Origin: Corynebacterium canis
GTDB taxonomy: Bacteria; Actinomycetota; Actinomycetes; Mycobacteriales; Mycobacteriaceae
Assembly: GCF_030408595.1 (NCBI RefSeq)
Contig: NZ_CP047080.1
Coordinates: forward strand, 51,831-115,830
Length of the DNA stretch: 64,000 nt
Reading direction: 5' to 3'
Numbering within the stretch: the first letter of the stretch is position 1; every line of letters begins with the position of its first letter. A program made the translations under genes and the position numbers. The notes under the pieces are model-generated. The model saw only the letters and a program-made list of their open reading frames with translations, was not told where the DNA came from and made no database searches. Positions 37,124 to 44,261 of the stretch are shown here, in pieces.

Positions 37124-37633
37124 CTACCAGCCGTAAAGACTCGCGCGCTCTCGAAGCGATGTGCAAAACTCCTGATCGGTGATGGCTCCAGTCTCGCAAG
37201 CGTAGAGGCTTTGGAGCTCTCCGCTACTGGGGTTAGGGTTGCCGTTGGCGTCGACGCCGTAACCGCACTGGTAGTGCGGGCACGTGCCTCCGTTGGCAAA
37301 GGGGATAGTTGCGGGATCAGGTTGGGCGCCCGACTGACTGCCGCAGTACTCGGTATTGCGGACGGTACCATCGGACATGAGCGATTGCCCCGGCGTGTCG
37401 AGGAGGCATTCGACTACATATGGCTCGTTCGTGGCTGCTGGTTCGGCCGGGGGTGGTGTGACCGGTTGTTGCTGCTCGGCCCGAGGTGTGGTCGGTTCGC
37501 TGCTGCTGCTGGTTGCGGACGTGGTGGTTGTGGCGGTGCTGGGCGTTTGTGAATTCGCACCGTCATCATTGCTGCAACCAGCCATGACGGAGGTTGCCGC
37601 TAGTGCTAGCGGCAGGAAAATCTTTTTTATCAT
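37124..37633 (-). CDS. Secreted lipoprotein, function unknown
   Basis: This 169-aa exported lipoprotein has an N-terminal signal (MIKKIFLPLALAATSVM) and lipobox MAGC with Cys at about residue 20. It has a Ser/Thr/Pro/Gln-rich linker (residues about 22-70) and a small C-terminal domain with six Cys (VVECLLDTPG, TEYCGSQ, GTCPHYQCGYG, YACETG and QEFCTSL) that probably form disulfides outside the cell. I do not recognise the domain. A purine-rich GGAGGC lies upstream of the start. It is the downstream neighbour of pat (48 bp) on the same strand. Confidence 0.75.
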   Translation of the reverse strand: MIKKIFLPLALAATSVMAGCSNDDGANSQTPSTATTTTSATSSSSEPTTPRAEQQQPVTPPPAEPAATNEPYVVECLLDTPGQSLMSDGTVRNTEYCGSQSGAQPDPATIPFANGGTCPHYQCGYGVDANGNPNPSSGELQSLYACETGAITDQEFCTSLRERASLYGW

Positions 37634-37681
37634 CGACCATTTGCCTCCTTAGAGCGAAACCTCAGTTTACGCTCAGGCGGG

Positions 37682-38707
37682 TTAGTGGTCGGAGATTGCC
37701 TTCCAAGCTTCGATGAGGCGATCCATCTCGGAGGGGTTGGTGACGGTAATGCGGATGCCCTCCGGGAAGCAGCGCACAAGAATATTGCGGTCCGCGAGGA
37801 GTTGGGCGGTTTCGGCAGAAGCGCCGGGGATCCATACGAAATTGGCCTGGGATTCGATGGTTTTCAGGGTGGCGGCCACGCGCTCACGTTCGAACACCAC
37901 CTCGTTGGTGCGGGCGAGAATCGCGTCGGCGGCATGCAAGGAGGCGACGGCACCCGCTTGGGCGACGCTATTGACCGCAAAGGGGATGGCCACCTTCTGC
38001 AATGCCGAAATGATAGGGGCCGGGCCGAAGGCATAGCCCACGCGGGCACCCGCTAAGGCAAAAGCCTTGGAGAACGTGCGCAGGCCAACGAGGTTTTCAT
38101 AAGAGTGGATCAACTCGTGGGCTAAGGGGGTGTCCTCGGTACGCAGGTATTCGAAATATGCCTCGTCCAAGGCAACGATAATGTTCGAGGGGACGGCGGC
38201 CATAAACTCCTGAAACTCCGCCTTGGAAACGATGGTGCCAGTCGGATTATTCGGGTTACATACAAAGATCAACCGCGTGTTCGGAGTCACGGCGGCCGCC
38301 ATCGCCGCGAGATCCACACGGTGATCCTCCGAAAGCGGGATAGCAACCGGGGTGGCGCCGGCGACCTGGACGAAAATGGGGTAGCCCTCAAAACTACGCC
38401 ACGGAAAAATCACCTCGTCGGAAGCATTCGCACAGGTGATCTGGACTAATTGCTGGCATAAGGCCGAAGAGCCGCAACCCACGGCCACCTGTTCGCTGGG
38501 CAGGTTGAGGCGGGAGGCGAGGGCGTCGATAAGCACGGAAGACGTCATATCGGGGTAGCGGTGCGTAGTCGTGGCGGCGGCCTGCATCGCCAGCACCACC
38601 GACGGCAACGGCTGATACGCCGTCTCATTACTGGAAAGCTTCAAAGCGCCCTCCGCACGAGTGCCAGGAACATAATCGGGAAGGGCGGTAAGGTCAGCGC
38701 GAATCAT
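37682..38707 (-). CDS. pat: Aromatic aminotransferase Pat (HisC-like)
   Basis: This 341-aa PLP-dependent class I/II aminotransferase is closest in pattern to corynebacterial Pat, which transaminates phenylpyruvate and other aromatic keto acids, and to M. tuberculosis HisC2. The PLP-lysine is in LRTFSKAFALAGARVGY, and CNPNNPTGT and DEAYFEYL supply other cofactor contacts. ATG 38707 (MIRADLTALPDYVPG) matches the family length; the frame to 38821 overlaps the tRNA-Ser gene. The 10-base word occurs at 38525 (LID). tyrA, another aromatic pathway gene, lies 3 kb away. Confidence 0.9.
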   Translation of the reverse strand: MIRADLTALPDYVPGTRAEGALKLSSNETAYQPLPSVVLAMQAAATTTHRYPDMTSSVLIDALASRLNLPSEQVAVGCGSSALCQQLVQITCANASDEVIFPWRSFEGYPIFVQVAGATPVAIPLSEDHRVDLAAMAAAVTPNTRLIFVCNPNNPTGTIVSKAEFQEFMAAVPSNIIVALDEAYFEYLRTEDTPLAHELIHSYENLVGLRTFSKAFALAGARVGYAFGPAPIISALQKVAIPFAVNSVAQAGAVASLHAADAILARTNEVVFERERVAATLKTIESQANFVWIPGASAETAQLLADRNILVRCFPEGIRITVTNPSEMDRLIEAWKAISDH

Positions 38708-38788
38708 GTTGCAACCATACCGCGTGGCCTTGGTATTTGGTGGTGACCGGGCGCGATGGGTAGGATAATGAAGTCTCGCATTGAACAT

Positions 38789-38880
38789 GGAGGCGTGCCA
38801 GAGCGGCCGAATGGGACTCACTGCTAATGAGTTGTCTTCCTAACCGAGGACCGGAGGTTCAAATCCTCTCGCCTCCGCCA
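38789..38880 (+). tRNA. tRNA-Ser (anticodon GCU)
   Basis: This is a class II tRNA with acceptor GGAGGCG/CGCCTCC, anticodon loop CTGCTAA (GCT), a long variable arm, and an encoded CCA at 38878-38880. Confidence 0.93.
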
Positions 38881-38897
38881 CATTCAATGCGAGCAAA

Positions 38898-38970
38898 GCG
38901 CCCGTAGCTCAACGGATAGAGCATCTGACTACGGATCAGAAGGTTAGGGGTTCGAATCCCTTCGGGCGCG
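38898..38970 (+). tRNA. tRNA-Arg (anticodon ACG), copy 1
   Basis: This 73-nt tRNA has acceptor GCGCCCG/CGGGCGC, anticodon loop CTACGGA (ACG), and T-arm GGTTCGAATCC. It is identical over its whole length to the copy at 41185-41257. It lies 17 bp after tRNA-Ser(GCU). Confidence 0.93.
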
Positions 38971-39082
38971 CACGTTGAAACCCCAGCTAGGACGTAGGTT
39001 TTAGGTGGGGTTTTGTGGTGTGCTGGGGGTGTTGTGGGAGTGTTTGCGTTGCTTGCGTGAATTCAGCGGCAGCGGGCGGCAA

Positions 39083-39107
39083 GGTTTCGAATCCCTTCGG
39101 GGGCGCG
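39083..39107 (+). repeat. Fragment resembling the 3' end of tRNA-Arg
   Basis: The sequence matches the T-arm and acceptor end of the neighbouring tRNA-Arg(ACG), with one extra T and one extra G. It lies 112 bp after the intact tRNA, as a leftover attachment site would. The rest of 38971-39509 shows no convincing gene; a G/T-rich ORF there is considered chance. Confidence 0.55.
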
Positions 39108-39509
39108 GTGCCCTCGGGCATTCGTGATGGGTGGTTTGCGGGTAAGGGCCTCATTCGGGGGTGGTGTGTAGGGTTGTGTAGTGTCTCGGCTGTAACTGTG
39201 AAAGATTGCGAAGAAATCGCTGGTAGTGCGCGGTTTTCACTGGTCAGGACGGCGACGGGGGAGGGTAAAGATGAATAAAACATTGTGGGCTTGCGGGTGT
39301 AATGGCGTGTACTTGGGGTTTCGATTAATTGAGAGCAGCCTAAGAGTCGGGTGTAGCCACTAAACGTTGTACGGTTAGACTAGGTCGCAGCAGATATGAG
39401 ACGTGCATCACTGCGCAAGCGTTGTGGCCGAAGACTGTAAAGGGCCTTGCTCCAATCCGTTACAGCGGTACACGGGGGAGGCCTAAGGGCAAAAGCATAG
39501 GGATTTCTT

Positions 39510-41090
39510 ATGAGTACAGAAGCGACGAAGGAACCAAAAGTCGTCGACGCGGACAAGCTTGAGGACGGTTCCCACGACATCAGCGCCTGGCCGCGGCAAG
39601 CGGCAGGCATGATCGGTGGCCTTGCCTTAGCGCTGCTGGTCTATTATTTCTTCCCCGCCTCTGCGGTCGACCTCGTCAGCGCGGTGGCCAAAGACCCAGA
39701 AGCCGAATATAGCTATGAGGCCATGCGCATCACCGCTGCAACGGCGGTGCTTATGGGTGCCTGGTGGATGACCGAGGCCATTCCGCTGGCCGCAACCGCG
39801 CTGGTTCCTCTGGTGGTATTCCCCGTACTGCAAGTGGTCAAGTTCGATGATATTGCCACGCCGTACGCCTCGCCCACGATCTTCCTGTTTATGAGCGGGT
39901 TTATCCTCGCGCTCACTATGCAAAAGTGGAACCTGCACCGGCGGCTCGCATTGCTTGTGGTGCTGGCGGTGGGGACCAAACCAAAGCAGCTCATCGGCGG
40001 ATTTATGCTGGCAACCGGGTTCCTCTCCATGTGGGTTTCCAATACTGCGACCGCTGTGGTGATGCTTCCCATCGGGTTGTCCGTGCTTGCGCTGACCGCA
40101 GGCATTGTCGGCGGCCACGATAAACAACGCAACTTTGCCACCGCGCTCATGCTGGCCATCGCATACGCTGCATCTATTGGTTCGCTGGGCACAATCATTG
40201 GTACCCCGCCGAACGCGCTTCTTGTGGCGTATCTTTCCGAAAACCACGATGTGCATATCGGCTTTGGGCAGTGGATGCTGGTGGGGACCCCACTTGCGAT
40301 CGTGTACATGATTTTGGCTTGGTTTATTCTGACCACCGTGTATAAGCCCGAAATGAAGACCATTCCGGGCGGCAGGGAAGTTATCCAAAATGAACTGAAC
40401 AAGATGGGCAAAATGAAGCGCGGCGAAATCCTCACCGCGATTGTGTTCCTGGCGGCGGCGCTTTCTTGGATCTTCATTCCGATTGCACTGAAGCTGACCG
40501 GTTCCAAGCTCAGCATTGCGGACTCCGCAATCGGTATGACCGCCGCGATCTTGCTGTTTATGATCCCCGTGGACAAGGACGGTCACCGGTTGATTGACTG
40601 GCCGACGGCCGTCAAGCTGCCGTGGGACGTACTGTTGCTCTTCGGCGGTGGCCTGGCGCTATCTAAAATGTTCACGGATTCCGGGCTCTCGCTCTATATC
40701 GGCGAACTGGCAAAGGGCCTGCACGTGTTGCCGATCATCCTGATGATTGTCGCCGTCACCACGCTGATTATCTTCCTGACCGAGTTCACTTCCAATACCG
40801 CCACCGCTGCGGCTTTCCTGCCGATCATTGCAGGTGTGGCCGTGGGTATTGGGCTCACCGAGGCGGGCAACCAAAACGTGCTGATCCTGACCATTCCGGT
40901 TGCGCTCGCCGCCACCTGCGCATTTATGCTGCCGGTGGCAACGCCGCCGAACGCGGTTGCCTTTGGCTCCGGGTACGTCAAGATCGGCGAAATGATCCGC
41001 GGTGGGTTGTGGCTCAACCTCATCGGCATCGTGCTGATCACGCTCACTACATACTTGCTCGCCGTGCCAGTATTCGGCCTGGTCTTGTAG
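39510..41090 (+). CDS. DASS/SLC13-family dicarboxylate:sodium symporter (DccT-like)
   Basis: This 526-aa inner-membrane protein has about 12 helices and the divalent anion:Na+ symporter motifs SNTATAVVMLP, GTPPNALLVAYL and, in the second repeat, SNTATAAAFLPII and ATPPNAVAFGSGY. These duplicated SNT and TPPN motifs bind sodium and the dicarboxylate. It resembles the corynebacterial DccT uptake system for succinate, fumarate and malate. The first 30 residues are soluble and charged. The gene stands between two identical tRNA-Arg genes, and a 13-bp inverted repeat follows its stop. Confidence 0.9.
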   Translation: MSTEATKEPKVVDADKLEDGSHDISAWPRQAAGMIGGLALALLVYYFFPASAVDLVSAVAKDPEAEYSYEAMRITAATAVLMGAWWMTEAIPLAATALVPLVVFPVLQVVKFDDIATPYASPTIFLFMSGFILALTMQKWNLHRRLALLVVLAVGTKPKQLIGGFMLATGFLSMWVSNTATAVVMLPIGLSVLALTAGIVGGHDKQRNFATALMLAIAYAASIGSLGTIIGTPPNALLVAYLSENHDVHIGFGQWMLVGTPLAIVYMILAWFILTTVYKPEMKTIPGGREVIQNELNKMGKMKRGEILTAIVFLAAALSWIFIPIALKLTGSKLSIADSAIGMTAAILLFMIPVDKDGHRLIDWPTAVKLPWDVLLLFGGGLALSKMFTDSGLSLYIGELAKGLHVLPIILMIVAVTTLIIFLTEFTSNTATAAAFLPIIAGVAVGIGLTEAGNQNVLILTIPVALAATCAFMLPVATPPNAVAFGSGYVKIGEMIRGGLWLNLIGIVLITLTTYLLAVPVFGLVL

Positions 41091-41112
41091 CCAAACAAGT
41101 TAGCGAGCATGG

Positions 41113-41148
41113 CCTGACCTGCGAATTTGTTGACTTTCGCAGGTCAGG
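41113..41148 (+). terminator. Strong hairpin after the DASS transporter gene
   Basis: The arms CCTGACCTGCGAA and TTCGCAGGTCAGG form a perfect 13-bp stem with a 10-nt loop, 22 bp after the stop. No T tract follows, so termination is inferred from position and stability. Confidence 0.6.
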
Positions 41149-41184
41149 TGTAATGTATGTTCACGTTGCACAGCGCAACGGTTT

Positions 41185-41257
41185 GCGCCCGTAGCTCAAC
41201 GGATAGAGCATCTGACTACGGATCAGAAGGTTAGGGGTTCGAATCCCTTCGGGCGCG
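41185..41257 (+). tRNA. tRNA-Arg (anticodon ACG), copy 2
   Basis: This is identical to 38898-38970. The flanks differ, so only the tRNA itself is duplicated. Confidence 0.93.
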
Positions 41258-41263
41258 CGATAC

Positions 41264-41296
41264 AAAACCCTCCGTGTATCCCATGCGGAGGGTTTT
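41264..41296 (+). terminator. Terminator after tRNA-Arg copy 2
   Basis: The arms AAAACCCTCCG and CGGAGGGTTTT form a perfect 11-bp stem ending in a T run, 7 bp after the tRNA. Confidence 0.85.
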
Positions 41297-41340
41297 GGCG
41301 TGCCAAGGGGAGTTGGAGAGAAAGTTAGTGTGCAATCGCT

Positions 41341-41510
41341 GACCTGCGATCGTCCGGAATTTCTTCATTGGGCGCCTCAACGAAGAATAAAAAGACGATT
41401 TGCAGCGTTTTTGGGCGAGATTCGTCCGGAATTTCTTCGTAAGACCCCCGAATGAAGAATAGAAAGACCAGCCCCAGGTCGGCAGTTGTGCACAACCTAT
41501 CGGCCACGGC
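41341..41510. repeat. ~170-bp copy of the intergenic hairpin repeat
   Basis: The segment from GACCTGCGATCGTCC to the CACAACCTATCGGC palindrome matches 1614-1787 at roughly 90 percent by eye. It contains two TTCTTC-N15-GAAGAA hairpins (41361-41387 and 41433-41459) spaced 72 bp apart, exactly as at 1634 and 1706. C-rich short repeats (ACCCCCAAAC units) follow to 41593. Confidence 0.8.
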
Positions 41511-41593
41511 GGCGGCGACCCCGGCCCAGGCCAAAATCCACCGGCACACCCCCAAACACCCCCAAACACCCCCAAACGCACCCAAACTCACCC

Positions 41594-42598
41594 CTAGAAC
41601 ACTTCGATGCGCGCCCCAAGGTCCTCGGCTTGGATCAGCTGGTTGACCCACCCTTTGCTGCCGGGTTGGAAGCGGATTACCGGCCTATGGGAGACCCCTT
41701 TGGCCTGCGCCCGGCTGCCGGACCGAGCTTCGTATCGAATGCGCGATCTATACCCGGCGTCGACGAGTTCTTCGACGCTGGGCTTGGCTGCGGCGAGGTT
41801 GGCGCGGGCGTCGACAAGCAGGGTGATGGCCTCATCGACGGCGGTAAGCAGGGCGGCGTGATTGGTCTCACACATGGCGCGGACGAGGGAGGGGGTAGAG
41901 CCCGCAACGCGCGTGCCATCGCGAAAACTGCCGGCGGCCAGGGACAGGGCGAGCGCGCCGCCGTTATCGCCGATGATCGCCAGGGTTTCCGCAAGAATGT
42001 GCGGCAGATGGGAAATGCGTGCGACGGCGGCATCGTGGTTGTCCACGCGCGAAGGGATAACCTCGGCACCCACGAGCCGGGCGATATGGACCACGTCCTC
42101 CCACAGCCGAATCCACGACTCGGAAGGCTCGCCTTCGTACGCATGGTCGAAGGTAATCACCCACGCCGCGCCGCAGAACAGCCCGCGTTGGGAGGCGGAC
42201 CACCCGCTATCCGCGGTGCCTGCCATTGGGTGACCACCCACGTATCGGTCCGCCATTCCGCGTTCGCAAACCAGTGCGTAAACCTCGCCTTTTACGCTGA
42301 CCACGTCGGTAAAGCCGCACGTAGGCGCGTACTCGCCAAGGGCGTCTAATAGCGAGGCGATCGCGGGCATCGGCGTGGCTAAGACGATCAATGCGCCGTC
42401 GTTTTCCGCGCGTTGTAGCACCGCCGCCAAATCGGACTGAACATCGAACCCTTCTTCGGTTGCCACGCGGGCGGCGGAGGGGGAACGCTGGAAGCCATAC
42501 ACGGGGTGTCCGGCGGCGGTGAGGTCGCGCAATAGCGAACCGCCGATCAATCCGAGGCCAAGAATGCAGACGGGGCGGGAGATAGTTGTAGTGGTCAC
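41594..42598 (-). CDS. tyrA: Prephenate dehydrogenase
   Basis: This 334-aa cytoplasmic NAD(P)-dependent enzyme of tyrosine synthesis converts prephenate (or arogenate in corynebacteria) to the tyrosine precursor. The Rossmann motif GLGLIGGSLLRDL is at residues about 14-26, with VVSVKGEVY, GGHPMAGTADSGW (active-site His) and the helical dimerisation half ending in ELVDAGYRSRIRYEA. No ACT domain is present. It is divergent from the TadA-associated protein gene, 38 bp apart. A near-match of the 10-base word, GTCGACAAGC, is at 41810. Confidence 0.92.
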   Translation of the reverse strand: MTTTTISRPVCILGLGLIGGSLLRDLTAAGHPVYGFQRSPSAARVATEEGFDVQSDLAAVLQRAENDGALIVLATPMPAIASLLDALGEYAPTCGFTDVVSVKGEVYALVCERGMADRYVGGHPMAGTADSGWSASQRGLFCGAAWVITFDHAYEGEPSESWIRLWEDVVHIARLVGAEVIPSRVDNHDAAVARISHLPHILAETLAIIGDNGGALALSLAAGSFRDGTRVAGSTPSLVRAMCETNHAALLTAVDEAITLLVDARANLAAAKPSVEELVDAGYRSRIRYEARSGSRAQAKGVSHRPVIRFQPGSKGWVNQLIQAEDLGARIEVF

Positions 42599-42636
42599 CT
42601 GACAAGTGTGGCATATACCAGCTACGGTTACGGACT

Positions 42637-43152
42637 ATGAACGAAACCGAGGCCCTCCAAGAACCCGCGACGGACGTGAGTTTCGCGGTCACCGTTTGCC
42701 GTGTGCCCTCCGGAGCGTGGTACGTCGTGGGGATGGACACGGATTTTTCCGATATCGAAGACACCGTCCGCAAGGCGCAGGCCATCTGCGAACACGGACA
42801 GGTGTTCACGATGAGCTGTGTCGATGAGGACTATTTTGTGCTGGCACGCCACGTGGGCGACCGCGTTGAGCTGCTGCTTTCCGACGCCTGCATGGCGGTC
42901 AATGACCCCTACGCCGCTTCCGTGCTCGAAAAGACGGGCGGCTGTATCCCCGAGCTGGGCGAGTGTGATTTTGCTGACCCCTGCCCCGAGGGTAACCCCG
43001 GCCTGCTCGCCGACCTGGGCCTTTCCGCCGACACCATGCGCGCCATCTGCAACGATAATGACCTGCTGCCGAGCGCCCAGCTGCTGTGCGTGGCGGCTGA
43101 GCTGGGGTTCGCCTCCGAATTCGCACAAGCAACCGATTTAAACCTTGACTAG
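42637..43152 (+). CDS. tRNA adenosine deaminase-associated protein
   Basis: This is a 171-aa soluble protein of the actinobacterial family always found next to tadA. It has strands around FAVTVCRVPSGAWYVVGM, an acidic segment, a LLSDACMAVNDPYA block and the DPCPEGNPGLLADLGLS motif. The function is not established; the genomic link suggests support of, or co-regulation with, tRNA A34 deamination. It overlaps the tadA start by 8 bp, a sign of translational coupling. Confidence 0.85.
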   Translation: MNETEALQEPATDVSFAVTVCRVPSGAWYVVGMDTDFSDIEDTVRKAQAICEHGQVFTMSCVDEDYFVLARHVGDRVELLLSDACMAVNDPYAASVLEKTGGCIPELGECDFADPCPEGNPGLLADLGLSADTMRAICNDNDLLPSAQLLCVAAELGFASEFAQATDLNLD

Positions 43153-43624
43153 TTTGCCGCGCCCGACCAGCGTCCTCCGCGACGAGGGTTATATGCGCCG
43201 CGCCCTCGAAGTTGCCCGCCGTACGCCGCTTATCGACGTCCCGGTGGGCGCCGTTATCTTCGCCCCCGACGGCCGCGAGCTCGCCGCCGCCACGAATCGT
43301 CGGGAGGCCGATGGCGACCCCACGGCCCATGCGGAAATCCTTGCCTTGCGGGAAGCCGCACGTGTTTTCGGTGATGGCTGGCGGCTCACCGGGTGTACCA
43401 TCGCCGTGACCTTGGAACCTTGTGCGATGTGCGCCGGGGCGCTCGTGGGCGCGCGGATCGGGCGGATCGTGTTCGGCGCCTGGGAGCCGAAAACCGGTGC
43501 CTGCGGATCCGTATTCGATGTGGTCCGCGATCCCGCGGTGCTGCACCCCGTGGAGGTGCGCGGCGGCGTGCTCGAACCCGAATGCGCCGGGTTGATCGCC
43601 GATTTCTTTCGGGACCGAAGGTAA
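43145..43624 (+). CDS. tadA: tRNA-specific adenosine deaminase
   Basis: This is a 159-aa zinc deaminase that converts A34 of tRNA-Arg(ACG) to inosine; two copies of that tRNA gene are in this window. The zinc and catalytic motifs are HAEILAL (His ligand, Glu proton shuttle) and PCAMCAGAL (two Cys ligands). The start is TTG at 43145, overlapping the preceding gene by 8 bp. The 10-base word occurs at 43228, encoding LID in TPLIDVPVGAVIF. Confidence 0.92.
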   Translation: MTSLPRPTSVLRDEGYMRRALEVARRTPLIDVPVGAVIFAPDGRELAAATNRREADGDPTAHAEILALREAARVFGDGWRLTGCTIAVTLEPCAMCAGALVGARIGRIVFGAWEPKTGACGSVFDVVRDPAVLHPVEVRGGVLEPECAGLIADFFRDRR

Positions 43625-43716
43625 CAACGCGGTATCAATGTGGCTGTGTTATGGCACCCGCCGGTGGGGTTTCCGTAGCGTGGAGGTCCCATTCAAGAAT
43701 GCGAAGGAGAATTCAA

Positions 43717-43926
43717 GTGGGAGACTTTGGAAACAAGGCGGAGAAGTTCGGCGGCAAGGTCAAGGAGTCCGTCGGCGAGGCGATCGGCGACGAGCGGACC
43801 GCAGATGAGGGCCGCGCCGATCAGACCAAGGCGGACTTCAAGGAAAAGGTCAGCGATGCCGGGGATTCCGTAAAGCACGCTGCGGACAAGGTGCTGGGCG
43901 CGTTCAGCAAGGACGAAAAGCGCTAG
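43717..43926 (+). CDS. CsbD-family stress protein
   Basis: This 69-aa hydrophilic protein starts with GTG at 43717 behind a clear AAGGAG. The sequence NKAEKFGGKVKESVGEAIGDERTADEGRADQ is the CsbD signature. The rest is a charged helix (KADFKEKVSDAGDSVKHAADK). CsbD proteins are general-stress induced in Bacillus; the molecular function is unknown. It stands alone between tadA (92 bp) and tRNA-Ser(CGA) (51 bp). Confidence 0.88.
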   Translation: MGDFGNKAEKFGGKVKESVGEAIGDERTADEGRADQTKADFKEKVSDAGDSVKHAADKVLGAFSKDEKR

Positions 43927-43977
43927 TTCGCCCTGGTGATTTGGCGGATCTAATCCCGGGCCGATAAGCTACGTGGC

Positions 43978-44065
43978 GGTGGCGTGTCCGAGCGGCCGAA
44001 GGTGCTCGCCTCGAAAGCGAGTGTTGGGTAATCCCCAACCGGGGGTTCAAATCCCCCCGCCACCG
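43978..44065 (+). tRNA. tRNA-Ser (anticodon CGA)
   Basis: This is a class II tRNA with acceptor GGTGGCG/CGCCACC, anticodon loop CTCGAAA (CGA) and a long variable arm; CCA is encoded directly after at 44066-44068. Confidence 0.93.
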
Positions 44066-44261
44066 CCAACATATTTCGGGTTCAGCCTCCAGCTAGTGGT
44101 AACTAAGCTGGGGGCTGTTCGCTATGCGTGCGTGGTCGGACACGGGGTAGGCTTTTCCCGTGGTGGAGTGTTTTGCGCGGGTGCGTTGCTTGCTCCCCCA
44201 TATCGCTAGACTGTGAGCGTCGTATTCATGCTGTCGAGTACCTTGAGGAGTTTTCTTCACC

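Noticed and set aside
39015..39278. Possible 87-aa protein between tRNA-Arg and the DASS gene
   Set aside because: It covers a tRNA-like fragment and has no recognisable domain or ribosome site.
41521..41593. C-rich tandem repeats as a coding or regulatory element
   Set aside because: These are short ACCCCCAAAC units with no further structure; probably simple-sequence drift.
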